Source of the DNA: Acidobacteriota bacterium | Lineage (GTDB): Bacteria; Acidobacteriota; UBA6911 | Assembly (NCBI GenBank): GCA_012719455.1 | Contig: JAAYAJ010000065.1 | Span: 1-64,000 of the forward strand | Length of the DNA: 64,000 nt | Direction: 5' to 3' | In this document: in pieces, positions 45,225 to 54,333 of the stretch | Layout: each line of letters opens with the position of its first letter | Position numbering within the stretch: position 1 is the first letter of the stretch | Position numbers and translations under genes: made by a program | The notes under the pieces: generated by a model | The model's database searches: none | The model's input: the letters and a program-made list of their open reading frames with translations, nothing else | What the model was told of the DNA's origin: nothing

Positions 45225-46202
45225 ATGTTCGATGATGTCACAGCCATAAGCCGGAAGGGAGCACCCAGCAGGCGGACCCTCGCCGCGGCGCTCTCGAGTG
45301 TCTTGATGCACGGCCTGCTGCTTTTGCTCCTCATCGAGTTCCCGCAGATCCTCCAGGGGGGACAGGGGACGCCGTTCCGCGTCCTCCTGGGCCTGTCGGA
45401 ACCCGATCTGGAGGAACGGGAATGGCGCACGGTCACGCTCCTCGAAAGCCCCGCGCGCATGCAGATGCCCTCGGCGGACACGCTCAGGCGCAATCTTCCC
45501 GATTGGGACCGCAAGGGGACCGGCGCCCCCCCCATCCGGGTCCGGTTCGGGGACCCGAACGCCGCCCTGGTCGACCTGCCCCCCATGCCGAAAGTGCCCG
45601 ACGAGGGGCCCAAGCCGAAGGTTTCCCTGCCGGAAAACCCGGTCCTGTCCGGAACCATCGCCTCCCGGACCACGGGCGAAAATCTCCGGGGCACCGAGAC
45701 GGAGGCCGGCAGGCCTGACGCCGACGACTCCAGGATGGCCGACCGCCCCCCCCGCAGGGAACCGGCCGTGGTCCCCGACCCTGACCGGGCCCCGAGCCGG
45801 ATCCCCGATTCGCTCCCGCCCCCCGGCCCATCCCGGATTGCCAAGCTTCCCGACGGCGTCTTCGAGGACGAAGCCAGCGCCCTCAAAAGCCCCGGCGTCG
45901 GCCTGTTCGACACCAAGGGTTTTCCGCTCGGAAACTACAAGGACATCATCGTGGAGCGGGTCAAGGGTAGATGGTTCATCCCCTCCAACCTCAAGAGCTC
46001 CCAGGGACAGACGACCATCGTGTTTTACATCGACCGGGATGGGCATTTCGCCGATGCCCGCATCGTGGCCTCCTCCGGAAACAATTCCCTCAACCTGGCG
46101 GCCCTGAACGCCGTCATCGAATCCAATCCGTTCCCCCCGCTGCCCAAGGGTTTTCCGGGGGAGCGCATCGGGGTCAAGTTGGTTCTCATCGTCGATCCAT
46201 GA
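45225..46202 (+). CDS. TonB-like energy transducer (C-terminal TonB domain)
   Basis: 325 residues: one N-terminal membrane helix (LMHGLLLLLLIEFPQIL) after a short basic segment, a long Pro/Arg/Asp-rich periplasmic linker (about 90-215), and a C-terminal TonB-type domain (VKGRWFIPSNLKSSQGQTTI, DRDGHFADARIVASSG, NLAALNAVIESNPFPPLP). It could energise receptors such as BtuB, but no ExbB/ExbD lies nearby. The stop overlaps a possible start of the SpoIID-like gene. Confidence 0.85.
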   Translation: MFDDVTAISRKGAPSRRTLAAALSSVLMHGLLLLLLIEFPQILQGGQGTPFRVLLGLSEPDLEEREWRTVTLLESPARMQMPSADTLRRNLPDWDRKGTGAPPIRVRFGDPNAALVDLPPMPKVPDEGPKPKVSLPENPVLSGTIASRTTGENLRGTETEAGRPDADDSRMADRPPRREPAVVPDPDRAPSRIPDSLPPPGPSRIAKLPDGVFEDEASALKSPGVGLFDTKGFPLGNYKDIIVERVKGRWFIPSNLKSSQGQTTIVFYIDRDGHFADARIVASSGNNSLNLAALNAVIESNPFPPLPKGFPGERIGVKLVLIVDP

Positions 46203-46231
46203 TCCAGGGTTCGCTTTCAAGGAGTTGGTCT

Positions 46232-48658
46232 TTGCGCTTTTCCAGCTTTCCCTCCCCTTTCCCCGGAAAACTCCCCTGCTTCCTGCTGCTCCTGCTAGCA
46301 GCCGGCTGCGGAGGGCCGAAAACCACCGTAAAATCGCCTCAGCCCCCCCCATCCCGCCCGGCTCCCTCCACGCCGCGGCCCAAGGCGCAGCCTGAGGCGA
46401 AGGCCCCCCGGACGCAACCGCCCGCGGCGGTCCCTCCCGCGCCCTCCTCCCCGGAGGCGGCCGCCATCGTGCCGCCGACAGAGGAAACGGCGCCGGGACC
46501 CATGATCCGCATCGGCCTCAAAACGGGGGCGCGGGAGGTGCGCATCTCCTCCTCGGCCGAGTTCCACCTGATGGAGAAAACACCCGAGGCGCCCCGCTGG
46601 CGGGTCGACGGCGAGGTGCGCATCCGGATCGAGCCGGGATCCGCCCCCACGCCCGCCGCCTACCAAGTCCAGGTGGCCTCCCTGTCCAATCCCGACCGGG
46701 CGGCCGAGCTCGGCGCCCGGCTCGAGCGTGATTTCGGGGCACCCGTGGCGGTCTACCTCAACGAGGCCATGGGCACCCACCAGGTGCGCATCGGCTCCTT
46801 CGCCGACCGGGAGGAAGCCCGGGACCTGCTTGGTCAGCTGGCAAGCGCGGGATACCCGGACGCATTTCTGACCCGTGCCGAAGCCCGGGAAGAAAGCGGG
46901 GGCGCCCGCCCCGGGGTGGAACTGTTCCTATCGGGCCCCGACCAACTGTCCCAGCCAAGCCGGGCCGGGTTCTTCATCACCCCCTCGTCGGGGTCCGATT
47001 TTCTCAGCGTGGACGGCAAACCGTATCGCGGCGCCCTGGACATCATCCCCGACAGCGGCGGCCGGATGACCGTCGTCAACCAGCTGGGGCTGGAGGAGTA
47101 CCTCTTCGGAGTCGTCCCGGCCGAGATGAACCCCGCGACCTACCCCGAACCGGCCGCCCTGGCCGCCCAGGCGGTCGCCGCCAGGACCTACGCCCTGAAG
47201 AACATGGGCCGTTACCGCTCCCAGGGGTTCGATCTCACCAATGACACCCGGACCCAGGTCTACAACGGGGTCAACGGCGAGCGGGAGATCACCAACGATA
47301 TCGTGCGCGGAACCGCGGGGATCGCCATCTATTACGAGGACGAGCTGATCGACGCCATGTTCATGTCCACCTGCGGCGGCCGCACCGAGGACGCCTCCCT
47401 GGTCTACGGTTCCTCGCCCGTCCCTTACCTGAAAAGCGTCGTCTGCGCGGTCGAGAGCGGCACGGGAGAGGGCGAACTCGTGCTCGAGGGACACCACGGG
47501 CTGGAGGAACCGTTCCTGGCCGACGACGGGAACCTGGCCAACCGCAACCTGGAACTGGCACGACTCCTCGGCATCGGGCCGTCGGGACCGAACGCCCGCT
47601 CGCCCGGTTACTTCGCCGCCCCCGCCACCCCGGGCGAGACAAGGGAATGGGTCCGGGCGGCCGCCCTCATCGTGCACGGGGCCCCGCCGGAAAACCCGCC
47701 GCGCGGCGTCGATCCCACCACCCGCGGCGGCTTTATCCTCTACGCGGCCGAGGTGCTGTTCGGTCCCGGGACCCTCTCCCGGCGGATTTCGACGGGGGAC
47801 ACCGAGTACTACATGGCCAACATCAAGGACGGGGACCGGGTGCCCGAATCCCTGCGCCGCGTCCTCAGCTACCTGATGCAGCAGGGACTGTGGCGCCCCA
47901 ACGCGGACAACAGCGTGCGGCCGGAAGACCGACTCCGGCGGGGGGACGCGCTCTCCCTGCTGCTGCGCTGGACCGAGGCGGCGCGCCCCGGGACTCTGCG
48001 CCAGGGGGTCTTTGCCGAACTGCGCCGGGGGGACGGGGACGACTCCGTCATCGCGATCCGCTCCGGAAACCGGACCCACGAATTCCGGCTGGCACCGGAA
48101 CCTGCCCTGTTCCGGATAGACCAGGGCCAGGCGACGCCCATCCACAGCATCCGCCTGATCGGGTCTGAAAAGATCACGTTCCGCGTCGGACCGTCGGATC
48201 GGATCGATTTCCTCGAAATCGAGCTGAGCCCGTCGGGCGCCTCGAGCGACCGCCATTCCCCTGCGGCGACGTGGCAAACAGATGCAACCCGGTCGGAGGT
48301 GGCGGCCAAGTTGCGCCCGCTCACGGGCGATATCGGGACCTTTTTGGATCTCGAGCCGCATCGCACCGGGGAATCGGGGCGGGTGGTGGAGATCCGGGCC
48401 GTCGGGAGCCGTAAATCGGTACTGCTCAACGGCTACAAAGTTCGAAATGCCCTGGGCCTCAAGGACACGTTGTTCACGCTCGGGCGCACCTTCGGAGCCG
48501 ACGGGCAGGTAGAGCGCTTCACCTTCAACGGACGGGGATACGGCCACGGGATCGGCCTGTGCCAAACCGGGGCCTACGGCATGGCCCGGGCGGGCCGAAG
48601 CTACGAGGACATCCTCAGGACCTATTACACCGGAGTGGACATCCGGAAGGCGTACTAG
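46232..48658 (+). CDS. Lipoprotein with SPOR and SpoIID/LytB domains
   Basis: About 808 residues. A lipoprotein signal (LLLLLAAGCGG, Cys26) and a Pro/Ala linker lead to a SPOR-type domain (about 140-215, YQVQVASLSNPDRAAELGA). A SpoIID region follows from about 275 (EYLFGVVPAEMNP with the catalytic-type Glu, QAVAARTYAL) to the end (YGHGIGLCQTGAYGMA, DILRTYYTGV). An insertion near 500-600 looks SLH-like. SpoIID is a lytic transglycosylase acting on denuded glycan, and SPOR binds the same material, so the product probably works on septal peptidoglycan. TTG 46232 has AAGGAG 7 nt upstream and gives a clean signal peptide; ATG 46199, overlapping the TonB-like stop, is the alternative. Confidence 0.87.
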   Translation: MRFSSFPSPFPGKLPCFLLLLLAAGCGGPKTTVKSPQPPPSRPAPSTPRPKAQPEAKAPRTQPPAAVPPAPSSPEAAAIVPPTEETAPGPMIRIGLKTGAREVRISSSAEFHLMEKTPEAPRWRVDGEVRIRIEPGSAPTPAAYQVQVASLSNPDRAAELGARLERDFGAPVAVYLNEAMGTHQVRIGSFADREEARDLLGQLASAGYPDAFLTRAEAREESGGARPGVELFLSGPDQLSQPSRAGFFITPSSGSDFLSVDGKPYRGALDIIPDSGGRMTVVNQLGLEEYLFGVVPAEMNPATYPEPAALAAQAVAARTYALKNMGRYRSQGFDLTNDTRTQVYNGVNGEREITNDIVRGTAGIAIYYEDELIDAMFMSTCGGRTEDASLVYGSSPVPYLKSVVCAVESGTGEGELVLEGHHGLEEPFLADDGNLANRNLELARLLGIGPSGPNARSPGYFAAPATPGETREWVRAAALIVHGAPPENPPRGVDPTTRGGFILYAAEVLFGPGTLSRRISTGDTEYYMANIKDGDRVPESLRRVLSYLMQQGLWRPNADNSVRPEDRLRRGDALSLLLRWTEAARPGTLRQGVFAELRRGDGDDSVIAIRSGNRTHEFRLAPEPALFRIDQGQATPIHSIRLIGSEKITFRVGPSDRIDFLEIELSPSGASSDRHSPAATWQTDATRSEVAAKLRPLTGDIGTFLDLEPHRTGESGRVVEIRAVGSRKSVLLNGYKVRNALGLKDTLFTLGRTFGADGQVERFTFNGRGYGHGIGLCQTGAYGMARAGRSYEDILRTYYTGVDIRKAY

Positions 48659-48661
48659 ATC

Positions 48662-48757
48662 ATGCAGCGCATGCGTTCGCAGATGCGGGGGATCCTGGCC
48701 CTGGCCCTACTCCTCCTCCTGCTCGCCTCCCTCCGCTATTACCTCAAACTCGGGTGA
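48662..48757 (+). CDS. 31-residue single-helix membrane peptide
   Basis: Hand translation gives MQRMRSQMRGILALALLLLL followed by LASLRYYLKLG and TGA: a basic N-terminus, one hydrophobic helix of about 15 residues and a short basic end. It fits exactly between the SpoIID-like gene (3 nt) and miaA (3 nt), which supports co-transcription. There is no recognisable family and the ribosome site is poor. A real microprotein or an unused frame are both possible. Confidence 0.45.
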   Translation: MQRMRSQMRGILALALLLLLLASLRYYLKLG

Positions 48758-48760
48758 GGT

Positions 48761-49699
48761 GTGTCAGACAAGGATCCGGTCATCGCCGTAGTCGGCCCCA
48801 CCGCCGCGGGGAAAAGCGACCTGGCGCTCGAGCTGGCGCTCCGGTTCGGAGGGGAGATCGTCGGCTGCGACGCCCTGCAGGTCTACAGGCACATGGACGT
48901 CGGCACCGCCAAGGTCCCGTCCGCCGCCCGGCGCGGGGTGCCCCACCACCTCGTCGACGTCCGGGAACCGCAGGAGGATTTTTCCGCCGGGGATTACCAG
49001 CGCCTGGCCCGCAAGGCGATCCGGGAGATCCATCTCCGGGGAAACCTCCCCGTGGTCGTCGGGGGAACGGGGTTCTACCTGCGGGCCCTCCTGGAGGGGC
49101 TCTTCGAAGGACCGGAAAGAAGCGCCCCCCTGCGCCGACGCATGAAAGGCATCATCGCCCGCAAGGGGCCGGAGGTCCTCCACCGCGCGCTCGCCCGTAT
49201 CGACCCGGAATCGGCCGCGCGGATCGGCGCGCGGGACGCCGGCCGGATCATCCGCGCCTACGAGCTGTACCTGTCGAGCGGCAGGACGATGACATGGTGG
49301 CGCGCCCAGCCGAAAAACGCCTTCGCCGGGGTCCGCTGGCTCAAGATCGGCATCGACCTGCCCCGGGAACAGCTCTACGCCCGGATCGACCGGCGCGTGG
49401 AGCGGATGTTCACAAGCGGCCTCCTCGAGGAGGTCCGCGCGCTTCTGGACCGCTGCCCCCCATCCTGCCAAGCCTTCCAGGCGATCGGGTACCGGCAGGC
49501 GGCGGACGTCCTCGGGGGACGGATGGAGCTCGCCCGGGCCATCGAGTCCACGCAACAGGAGAGCCGCCGCTACGCCAAGCGGCAACTCTCCTGGTTTCGG
49601 GCCGACCGGGACATTCTCTGGATGGACGGCGGGGAGGGAGAAGGACAACTTGCGGATCGAGCGGCGGAGGAGGTCTCCCGGTTTCTGCGCGAGGGATAG
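48761..49699 (+). CDS. miaA: tRNA dimethylallyltransferase MiaA
   Basis: Adds dimethylallyl to A37 of UNN-decoding tRNAs. The 312-residue protein has the P-loop VVGPTAAGKSDLALELA, GCDALQVYRHMDVGTAKV, PHHLVDV, VVGGTGFYLRALLEG and the C-terminal FQAIGYRQ and RRYAKRQLSWFRAD. The GTG start directly precedes the P-loop region. It ends the envelope cluster. Confidence 0.96.
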   Translation: MSDKDPVIAVVGPTAAGKSDLALELALRFGGEIVGCDALQVYRHMDVGTAKVPSAARRGVPHHLVDVREPQEDFSAGDYQRLARKAIREIHLRGNLPVVVGGTGFYLRALLEGLFEGPERSAPLRRRMKGIIARKGPEVLHRALARIDPESAARIGARDAGRIIRAYELYLSSGRTMTWWRAQPKNAFAGVRWLKIGIDLPREQLYARIDRRVERMFTSGLLEEVRALLDRCPPSCQAFQAIGYRQAADVLGGRMELARAIESTQQESRRYAKRQLSWFRADRDILWMDGGEGEGQLADRAAEEVSRFLREG

Positions 49700-50021
49700 G
49701 GGAGATCGAAGCGCCGCCCCCACACCGGTATCCGGCTTGCCCTCGAATTACGTTTACCCCTGCCGCCCCGGCCCGAGAGCGACGCTTCACCCCGGCTACA
49801 GGCATTTCCCGTGCCCATGGGTCGCCACCCCAATGATTTGCTCCCGTTTTATTGCATTTCACTTACTTGCAGGACTTCCGTCCCAGCGACCCGGAAGCCG
49901 GGAAGAGCCGGTAGTGATCGCGCGGGCTCATTATTTATGCGCTCGAACCCATTTTTTCAGATTCCGGGGCGCCCAGCCATGGGGACTCCCGTTTCCGCGG
50001 CTCTCGTAATATAATGCGGCC
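49700..50021. other. Intergenic gap between miaA and gatB
   Basis: About 320 bp. The last 130 bp are less G+C-rich and contain TAATATAATG just before gatB, so a gatB promoter is likely there. I see no tRNA, riboswitch or terminator of note. Confidence 0.5.
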
Positions 50022-51500
50022 ATGACATTCGAACCCGCAATCGGACTTGAAGTACACGCGCAATTACTGACCGGGAGCAAGCTGTTCTGCGGCTGCAGCA
50101 CGCGGTTCGGCGCCCCTCCCAACTCCCAGACCTGCCCCGTCTGCCTGGGACTTCCCGGCGCGCTCCCGGCGATCAACCGGCAGGCCGTCACCATGGCGGT
50201 GAAGGCGGCCCTGGCCCTGGGATGCCGCGTCAATCCGGTCTCGGTTTTCGCGCGCAAGAACTATTTCTATCCCGACATGCCCAGGGGGTACCAGATTTCG
50301 CAGTTCGACCTCCCGCTGGGGGAGCACGGAAGCATCGCTGTCTTCTCCGGGGAGCGGACCGACGGGGGGAAAATCGTCAACCGCCGCGAAAAGACGTTCG
50401 GCATCACACGGTTGCACATGGAGGACGACGCGGGCAAATCGATCCACGACGGGCTCCCGGAGACGGAGACCAAGAGCTATGTCAACCTGAACCGTACCGG
50501 GGTGCCGCTGGTGGAGATCGTCAGCGCACCCGATTTCCGCAGCAGCCAGGAGGCGTACGATTTCGTGGTCCACCTGCGCAAGACCCTCCTCTACCTGGGG
50601 GTGTGTGACGGCAACATGGAGGAGGGGAGCCTGCGGTGCGATGCCAACGTGTCGGTCCGACCGAAGGGGACCGCCGCCCTGGGCACCAAGGTGGAGATCA
50701 AAAACCTCAATTCCTTCCGCTTCATGCAGCGGGCGCTCGACTACGAAATCGAGCGCCAGAAACGGGTCCTGTCCGGGGGGGGGCGCGTCGTCCAGGAAAC
50801 CCGCCTGTGGGATGAATCCGAGGGGCGCACCTTCTCCATGCGCAGCAAGGAAGAGGCGCACGACTACCGGTATTTCCCGGAACCGGACCTGCCGCCGCTC
50901 CGGCTCGACCCGGAGTGGATCGCGGGCGTCGCAGCGGAACTTCCGGAACTCCCGGGCGCCCGGATGAAGCGCTTCATGTCCGATTACGCCCTCGGGGCCG
51001 ACGACGCCCTGTTGCTGACCTCCACGGCGGCGACGGCCGCCTACTTCGAGGAGTGTGCGCGGGAATCCGCCAACCCGCGGGCGGCGGCCAACTGGGTCAT
51101 GGGCGACCTCGCCCGTGCCCTGAAAAACTCGGGTGGGGAGATCGAGGAGAGCCCGGTCACCGCCCGGGAACTGGCGGCGCTGATCCGGACCATCGATTCG
51201 GGGGAGATCTCGGGGAAGATCGCCAAGACCGTCTTCGAGGAGATGGTCCGGACGGGGGAGCCCGCCGTGGACCTCATCGGCCGCATGGGACTCCGCCAGG
51301 TCAGCGACGAGGCCAGCCTTGTCGCGGTCATCGACAAGGTGATCGCCGCCAATCCGAAACAGCTCGAGGAGTACCGCTCCGGGAAAACCAGGGTCATCGC
51401 CTATTTCGTCGGGCAGGTGATGAAGGAAACCCGCGGCCAGGCCAACCCCCGCATGGTCAACGAACTGCTGGAGCGGAAGCTCGCGGGCGGAAGCACATGA
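50022..51500 (+). CDS. gatB: Aspartyl/glutamyl-tRNA amidotransferase subunit B (GatB)
   Basis: 492 residues of the GatCAB kinase subunit that activates misacylated Glu-tRNA(Gln) or Asp-tRNA(Asn). Marks are IGLEVHAQLLTGSKLFCGC, CPVCLGLPGALP with the zinc cysteines, KNYFYPDMPRGYQISQ, VNLNRTGVPLVEIVSAPDF and the C-terminal YqeY-like tail (GQVMKETRGQANPRMVNELL). gatA and gatC are not in the window. Confidence 0.97.
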   Translation: MTFEPAIGLEVHAQLLTGSKLFCGCSTRFGAPPNSQTCPVCLGLPGALPAINRQAVTMAVKAALALGCRVNPVSVFARKNYFYPDMPRGYQISQFDLPLGEHGSIAVFSGERTDGGKIVNRREKTFGITRLHMEDDAGKSIHDGLPETETKSYVNLNRTGVPLVEIVSAPDFRSSQEAYDFVVHLRKTLLYLGVCDGNMEEGSLRCDANVSVRPKGTAALGTKVEIKNLNSFRFMQRALDYEIERQKRVLSGGGRVVQETRLWDESEGRTFSMRSKEEAHDYRYFPEPDLPPLRLDPEWIAGVAAELPELPGARMKRFMSDYALGADDALLLTSTAATAAYFEECARESANPRAAANWVMGDLARALKNSGGEIEESPVTARELAALIRTIDSGEISGKIAKTVFEEMVRTGEPAVDLIGRMGLRQVSDEASLVAVIDKVIAANPKQLEEYRSGKTRVIAYFVGQVMKETRGQANPRMVNELLERKLAGGST

Positions 51501-51510
51501 TGGGGAGCCT

Positions 51511-52077
51511 ATGAAAATCCTCCGGTTTTGTTGCGCGCTTCTGTGCTCGGCGGGCTTATTGCTCGAGGCCGCGTCGGCCCAGACGCCGGGCGCCACCCCG
51601 AGTTCCGCCGCGCCGGCGGGGGTGCCGATCGCCGGCATCCTGGAATGCGGCGAAGGCTACACTTCGCACGAACTGTACGACGTGACGATCACGCTCGAGG
51701 AGGTGCTCCGGGGGGACGAAGCCCTACGCCGCCTGCGGGCGGCTGCCCCCCACACCCCGGAGGCGCCGCCGGGGCTCGATTACGTCCTGGCCCGCGTCCG
51801 CTTCGAATACCGGGCGCGGGGGTTTCCGGGCACCTGCGTCCACCCGCTCGCGCCCGAGCAGTTCACCGCCTATTCGCGGGAGGGAGAGGCTTACGCGGCC
51901 GCACCAGTCCCCCCCCCGGAACCTGGGATGCGCCGGGAGATGAAAACGGGGGACGCGGTCACAGGCTGGCTCGCCTACCTGGTTGCAGAAACCGACCGCT
52001 CACCGCTGCTTTCGTTTGCGGCCGACCGCGGAGGCGCGGTCCAGCATGGAGAGCCCAAATGGTTCCTGCTCCGTTGA
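51511..52077 (+). CDS. Secreted protein of unknown function
   Basis: 188 residues with a signal peptide (MKILRFCCALLCSAGLLLEA, cleavage near SAQ). The mature part is an apparent beta protein: VTITLEEVLRGDEALR, LDYVLARVRFEYRARG, GDAVTGWLAYLVAE. This strand pattern resembles DUF4352/telomeric-repeat-factor-like exported proteins, but I do not assign it. It starts 10 nt after gatB and probably shares its transcript. Confidence 0.7.
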   Translation: MKILRFCCALLCSAGLLLEAASAQTPGATPSSAAPAGVPIAGILECGEGYTSHELYDVTITLEEVLRGDEALRRLRAAAPHTPEAPPGLDYVLARVRFEYRARGFPGTCVHPLAPEQFTAYSREGEAYAAAPVPPPEPGMRREMKTGDAVTGWLAYLVAETDRSPLLSFAADRGGAVQHGEPKWFLLR

Positions 52078-52114
52078 CCCCCCGGGGCGCCTCCCCCGGG
52101 CGCCGGCCCGGCAG

Positions 52115-54328
52115 ATGCTGACCGCGGAACAGAAGGACCGGGTTCTCCGCTTCATCCAGAACCTGGATGCAAAGGCCTCGGAGGAATTCACCTTCCGGGA
52201 CGTTGTCCGGGCGCTCGACCTGGACAGCGACGACCGCCGCGCCCTCCAGCGGTTCCTCGACTGGTTGGACGCCGAGGGGGTGATCCGCCGCGTTCGGCGG
52301 AGACGATACTCCATCGCGGAGCGGAAGACCCACGTGTCCGGGATTCTCAACCGCCACCGGGACGGGTACGGCTTCGTGCTTGCAGACGACCGCTCGCGTT
52401 ACGCGGAGGATATCTTCATCCCGGCGCGGAACATGGAGGACGCCCTGCACGAAGACCGGGTCCTGGCGGAGGTCCGGCACAAGCCGCTCGCCCCGCCCCG
52501 GGGGCGCCGCGCGGCGCGCAGGGCCGGCGGCGCCCGCACGGAAAACGGGGAGGACCGGAAGAGGCTGGAGGGGCGCGTCATCCGGGTGCTGGAGCGCAAA
52601 CACCCCGTCGTCGTCGGCCGTTACCGGGCCCATTCCCGGTTCCCTTGTGTCCAGCCGCTCGACGCCCGGATATCGGACGACATCCGGGTCTCCCCCAAGG
52701 AGGGAATGGAACCCCGGGACGGCCAGATCGTCGCCGCCGCCATCACCCTTCCGCCGGGGCGTAACCGCCTCCCGCAGGGAAAGATCCTGGAAATCCTGGG
52801 CGATCCCGGCGAGGCGGGGATCGAGTACCGGATCGTCGAGCACAAATACGGACTCCCGGTCGCATTCCCCCCGGAGGCGCTCGAGGAGGCCGAAGCGCTC
52901 CCGGACCGGGTCCGGGAGGAGGAGTGCCGGGACCGGGAGGATTTCCGCGCAGAGTCCGCCGTCACCATCGACGGGGAGAGCGCGCACGATTTCGACGACG
53001 CCGTCAGCCTGCGCAAACTGGAGTCGGGCAACTGGCTCCTCGGCGTGCACATCGCGGACGTGTCGCACTACGTCCGCGAGGGCTCGGAACTGGACGCGGC
53101 CGCCTATGCCCGGGGCACTTCGGTCTATTTCCCCGATCGTTCGATCCCGATGCTCCCCCCGAAGCTTTCGAGCGGGATCTGCAGCCTGAAGCCGGACGTG
53201 GACCGGCTCGTGCTGTCGGCCCTGGTGGAGGTCACACCCCGCGGCCGCGTCGTCGCCCGGCGCTTCACCCGGGGGGTGATCCATAGCCGCGCCCGGTTGA
53301 CCTATACCACCGTGGCCGCGATCCTCCGCGACCGGGATCCCGCCCTGAGGGCGCACCACGCCGGGCTGGTCCCCATGCTGGAGGACATGCTGCAGGTGTG
53401 CCGTGCCCTGGAGCGGAAACGGCACGCCCGGGGGGCGGTCGATTTCGACCTGCCGGAAGCCGATATCCGGTTCGACGCCGACGGCCGGATGACGGACATC
53501 GTCCCCTCCGAGCGCACCCTCGCCCACCGCATCATCGAGGAGTTCATGCTGCTGGCCAACGAGTGCGTCGCCCGGGAGCTGACCGCCTCGGGAGGGCCGG
53601 CGCTCTACCGCATCCATGAAAAGCCCGACCCGCGCAAGGTCGAGGAATTCGCCGAGTTCGCCCAGGCCCTGGGACACCGGCTGGAGAGGAGTGGTAAGGA
53701 ATACACCCCCGGGGATTTCCAGCAATTCGTCCGGGGGCTCCGGGGGAGAGCGGAACAGAAATTCCTGATCCACCTCATGCTGCGCTCCTTCATGCAGGCG
53801 CGCTACGCTCCCGAAAACGCGGGCCATTTCGGCCTGGCACTGGAAGTGTACACCCACTTCACTTCCCCGATCCGGCGATACCCCGACCTGCTCGTACACC
53901 GGTTACTCAAACGGATCCTCGACCGCAAGGAGTCCGAGGGGTGGAACGAGCGCCTCGCCCGGCGCCTCCCCGAAATCGCGCGGCATGCCTCCGAGCGTGA
54001 GCGGAACGCCGACGAGGCCGAACGGGAAATCGAGCGGATCAAGAAGACGCAGTTCATGGCCGAAAGGGTGGGCGAGGAGTTCGACGCCGTGGTCTCCTCC
54101 CCCTCCAGCCAGGGGTTTTTCGTGGAACTCCTCGATCCCTTCGTGGAGGGGTTCGTGCCGGCCGAAACCCTGATCGACGACCGCTACCGCTACCTGCAGA
54201 AAACGCGCGCCCACGTCGGGGAGCGGCGCCGGCGCCGCTATGAGCTCGGTTCCCGCGTCAGGGTCCGGCTCGACCACGCCGATCTCGAGACCTCCCGGCT
54301 TACCTTTTCCGTGACCGGCTTCCGTTAG
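52115..54328 (+). CDS. rnr: Ribonuclease R
   Basis: 737 residues of the RNB exoribonuclease family: a winged-helix N-terminus (FTFRDVVRALDLDSDDRRALQ, split by a break), cold-shock domains (HRDGYGFVLAD), the RNB catalytic region with AHDFDDAVSL, DVSHYVREGSELD and YFPDRSIPMLP, and a C-terminal S1 domain (GEEFDAVVSSPSSQGFFVEL). It degrades structured RNA 3' to 5'. ATG 52115 is family-like; 52046 is a longer option. It converges on selA with a gap of 5 bp. Confidence 0.95.
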   Translation: MLTAEQKDRVLRFIQNLDAKASEEFTFRDVVRALDLDSDDRRALQRFLDWLDAEGVIRRVRRRRYSIAERKTHVSGILNRHRDGYGFVLADDRSRYAEDIFIPARNMEDALHEDRVLAEVRHKPLAPPRGRRAARRAGGARTENGEDRKRLEGRVIRVLERKHPVVVGRYRAHSRFPCVQPLDARISDDIRVSPKEGMEPRDGQIVAAAITLPPGRNRLPQGKILEILGDPGEAGIEYRIVEHKYGLPVAFPPEALEEAEALPDRVREEECRDREDFRAESAVTIDGESAHDFDDAVSLRKLESGNWLLGVHIADVSHYVREGSELDAAAYARGTSVYFPDRSIPMLPPKLSSGICSLKPDVDRLVLSALVEVTPRGRVVARRFTRGVIHSRARLTYTTVAAILRDRDPALRAHHAGLVPMLEDMLQVCRALERKRHARGAVDFDLPEADIRFDADGRMTDIVPSERTLAHRIIEEFMLLANECVARELTASGGPALYRIHEKPDPRKVEEFAEFAQALGHRLERSGKEYTPGDFQQFVRGLRGRAEQKFLIHLMLRSFMQARYAPENAGHFGLALEVYTHFTSPIRRYPDLLVHRLLKRILDRKESEGWNERLARRLPEIARHASERERNADEAEREIERIKKTQFMAERVGEEFDAVVSSPSSQGFFVELLDPFVEGFVPAETLIDDRYRYLQKTRAHVGERRRRRYELGSRVRVRLDHADLETSRLTFSVTGFR

Positions 54329-54333
54329 CCTCC

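Noticed and set aside
49920..49980. A T-arm-like GGGTTCGAGC on the minus strand suggesting a tRNA
   Set aside because: The flanking bases do not pair to a T-stem and no anticodon or acceptor stem fits.
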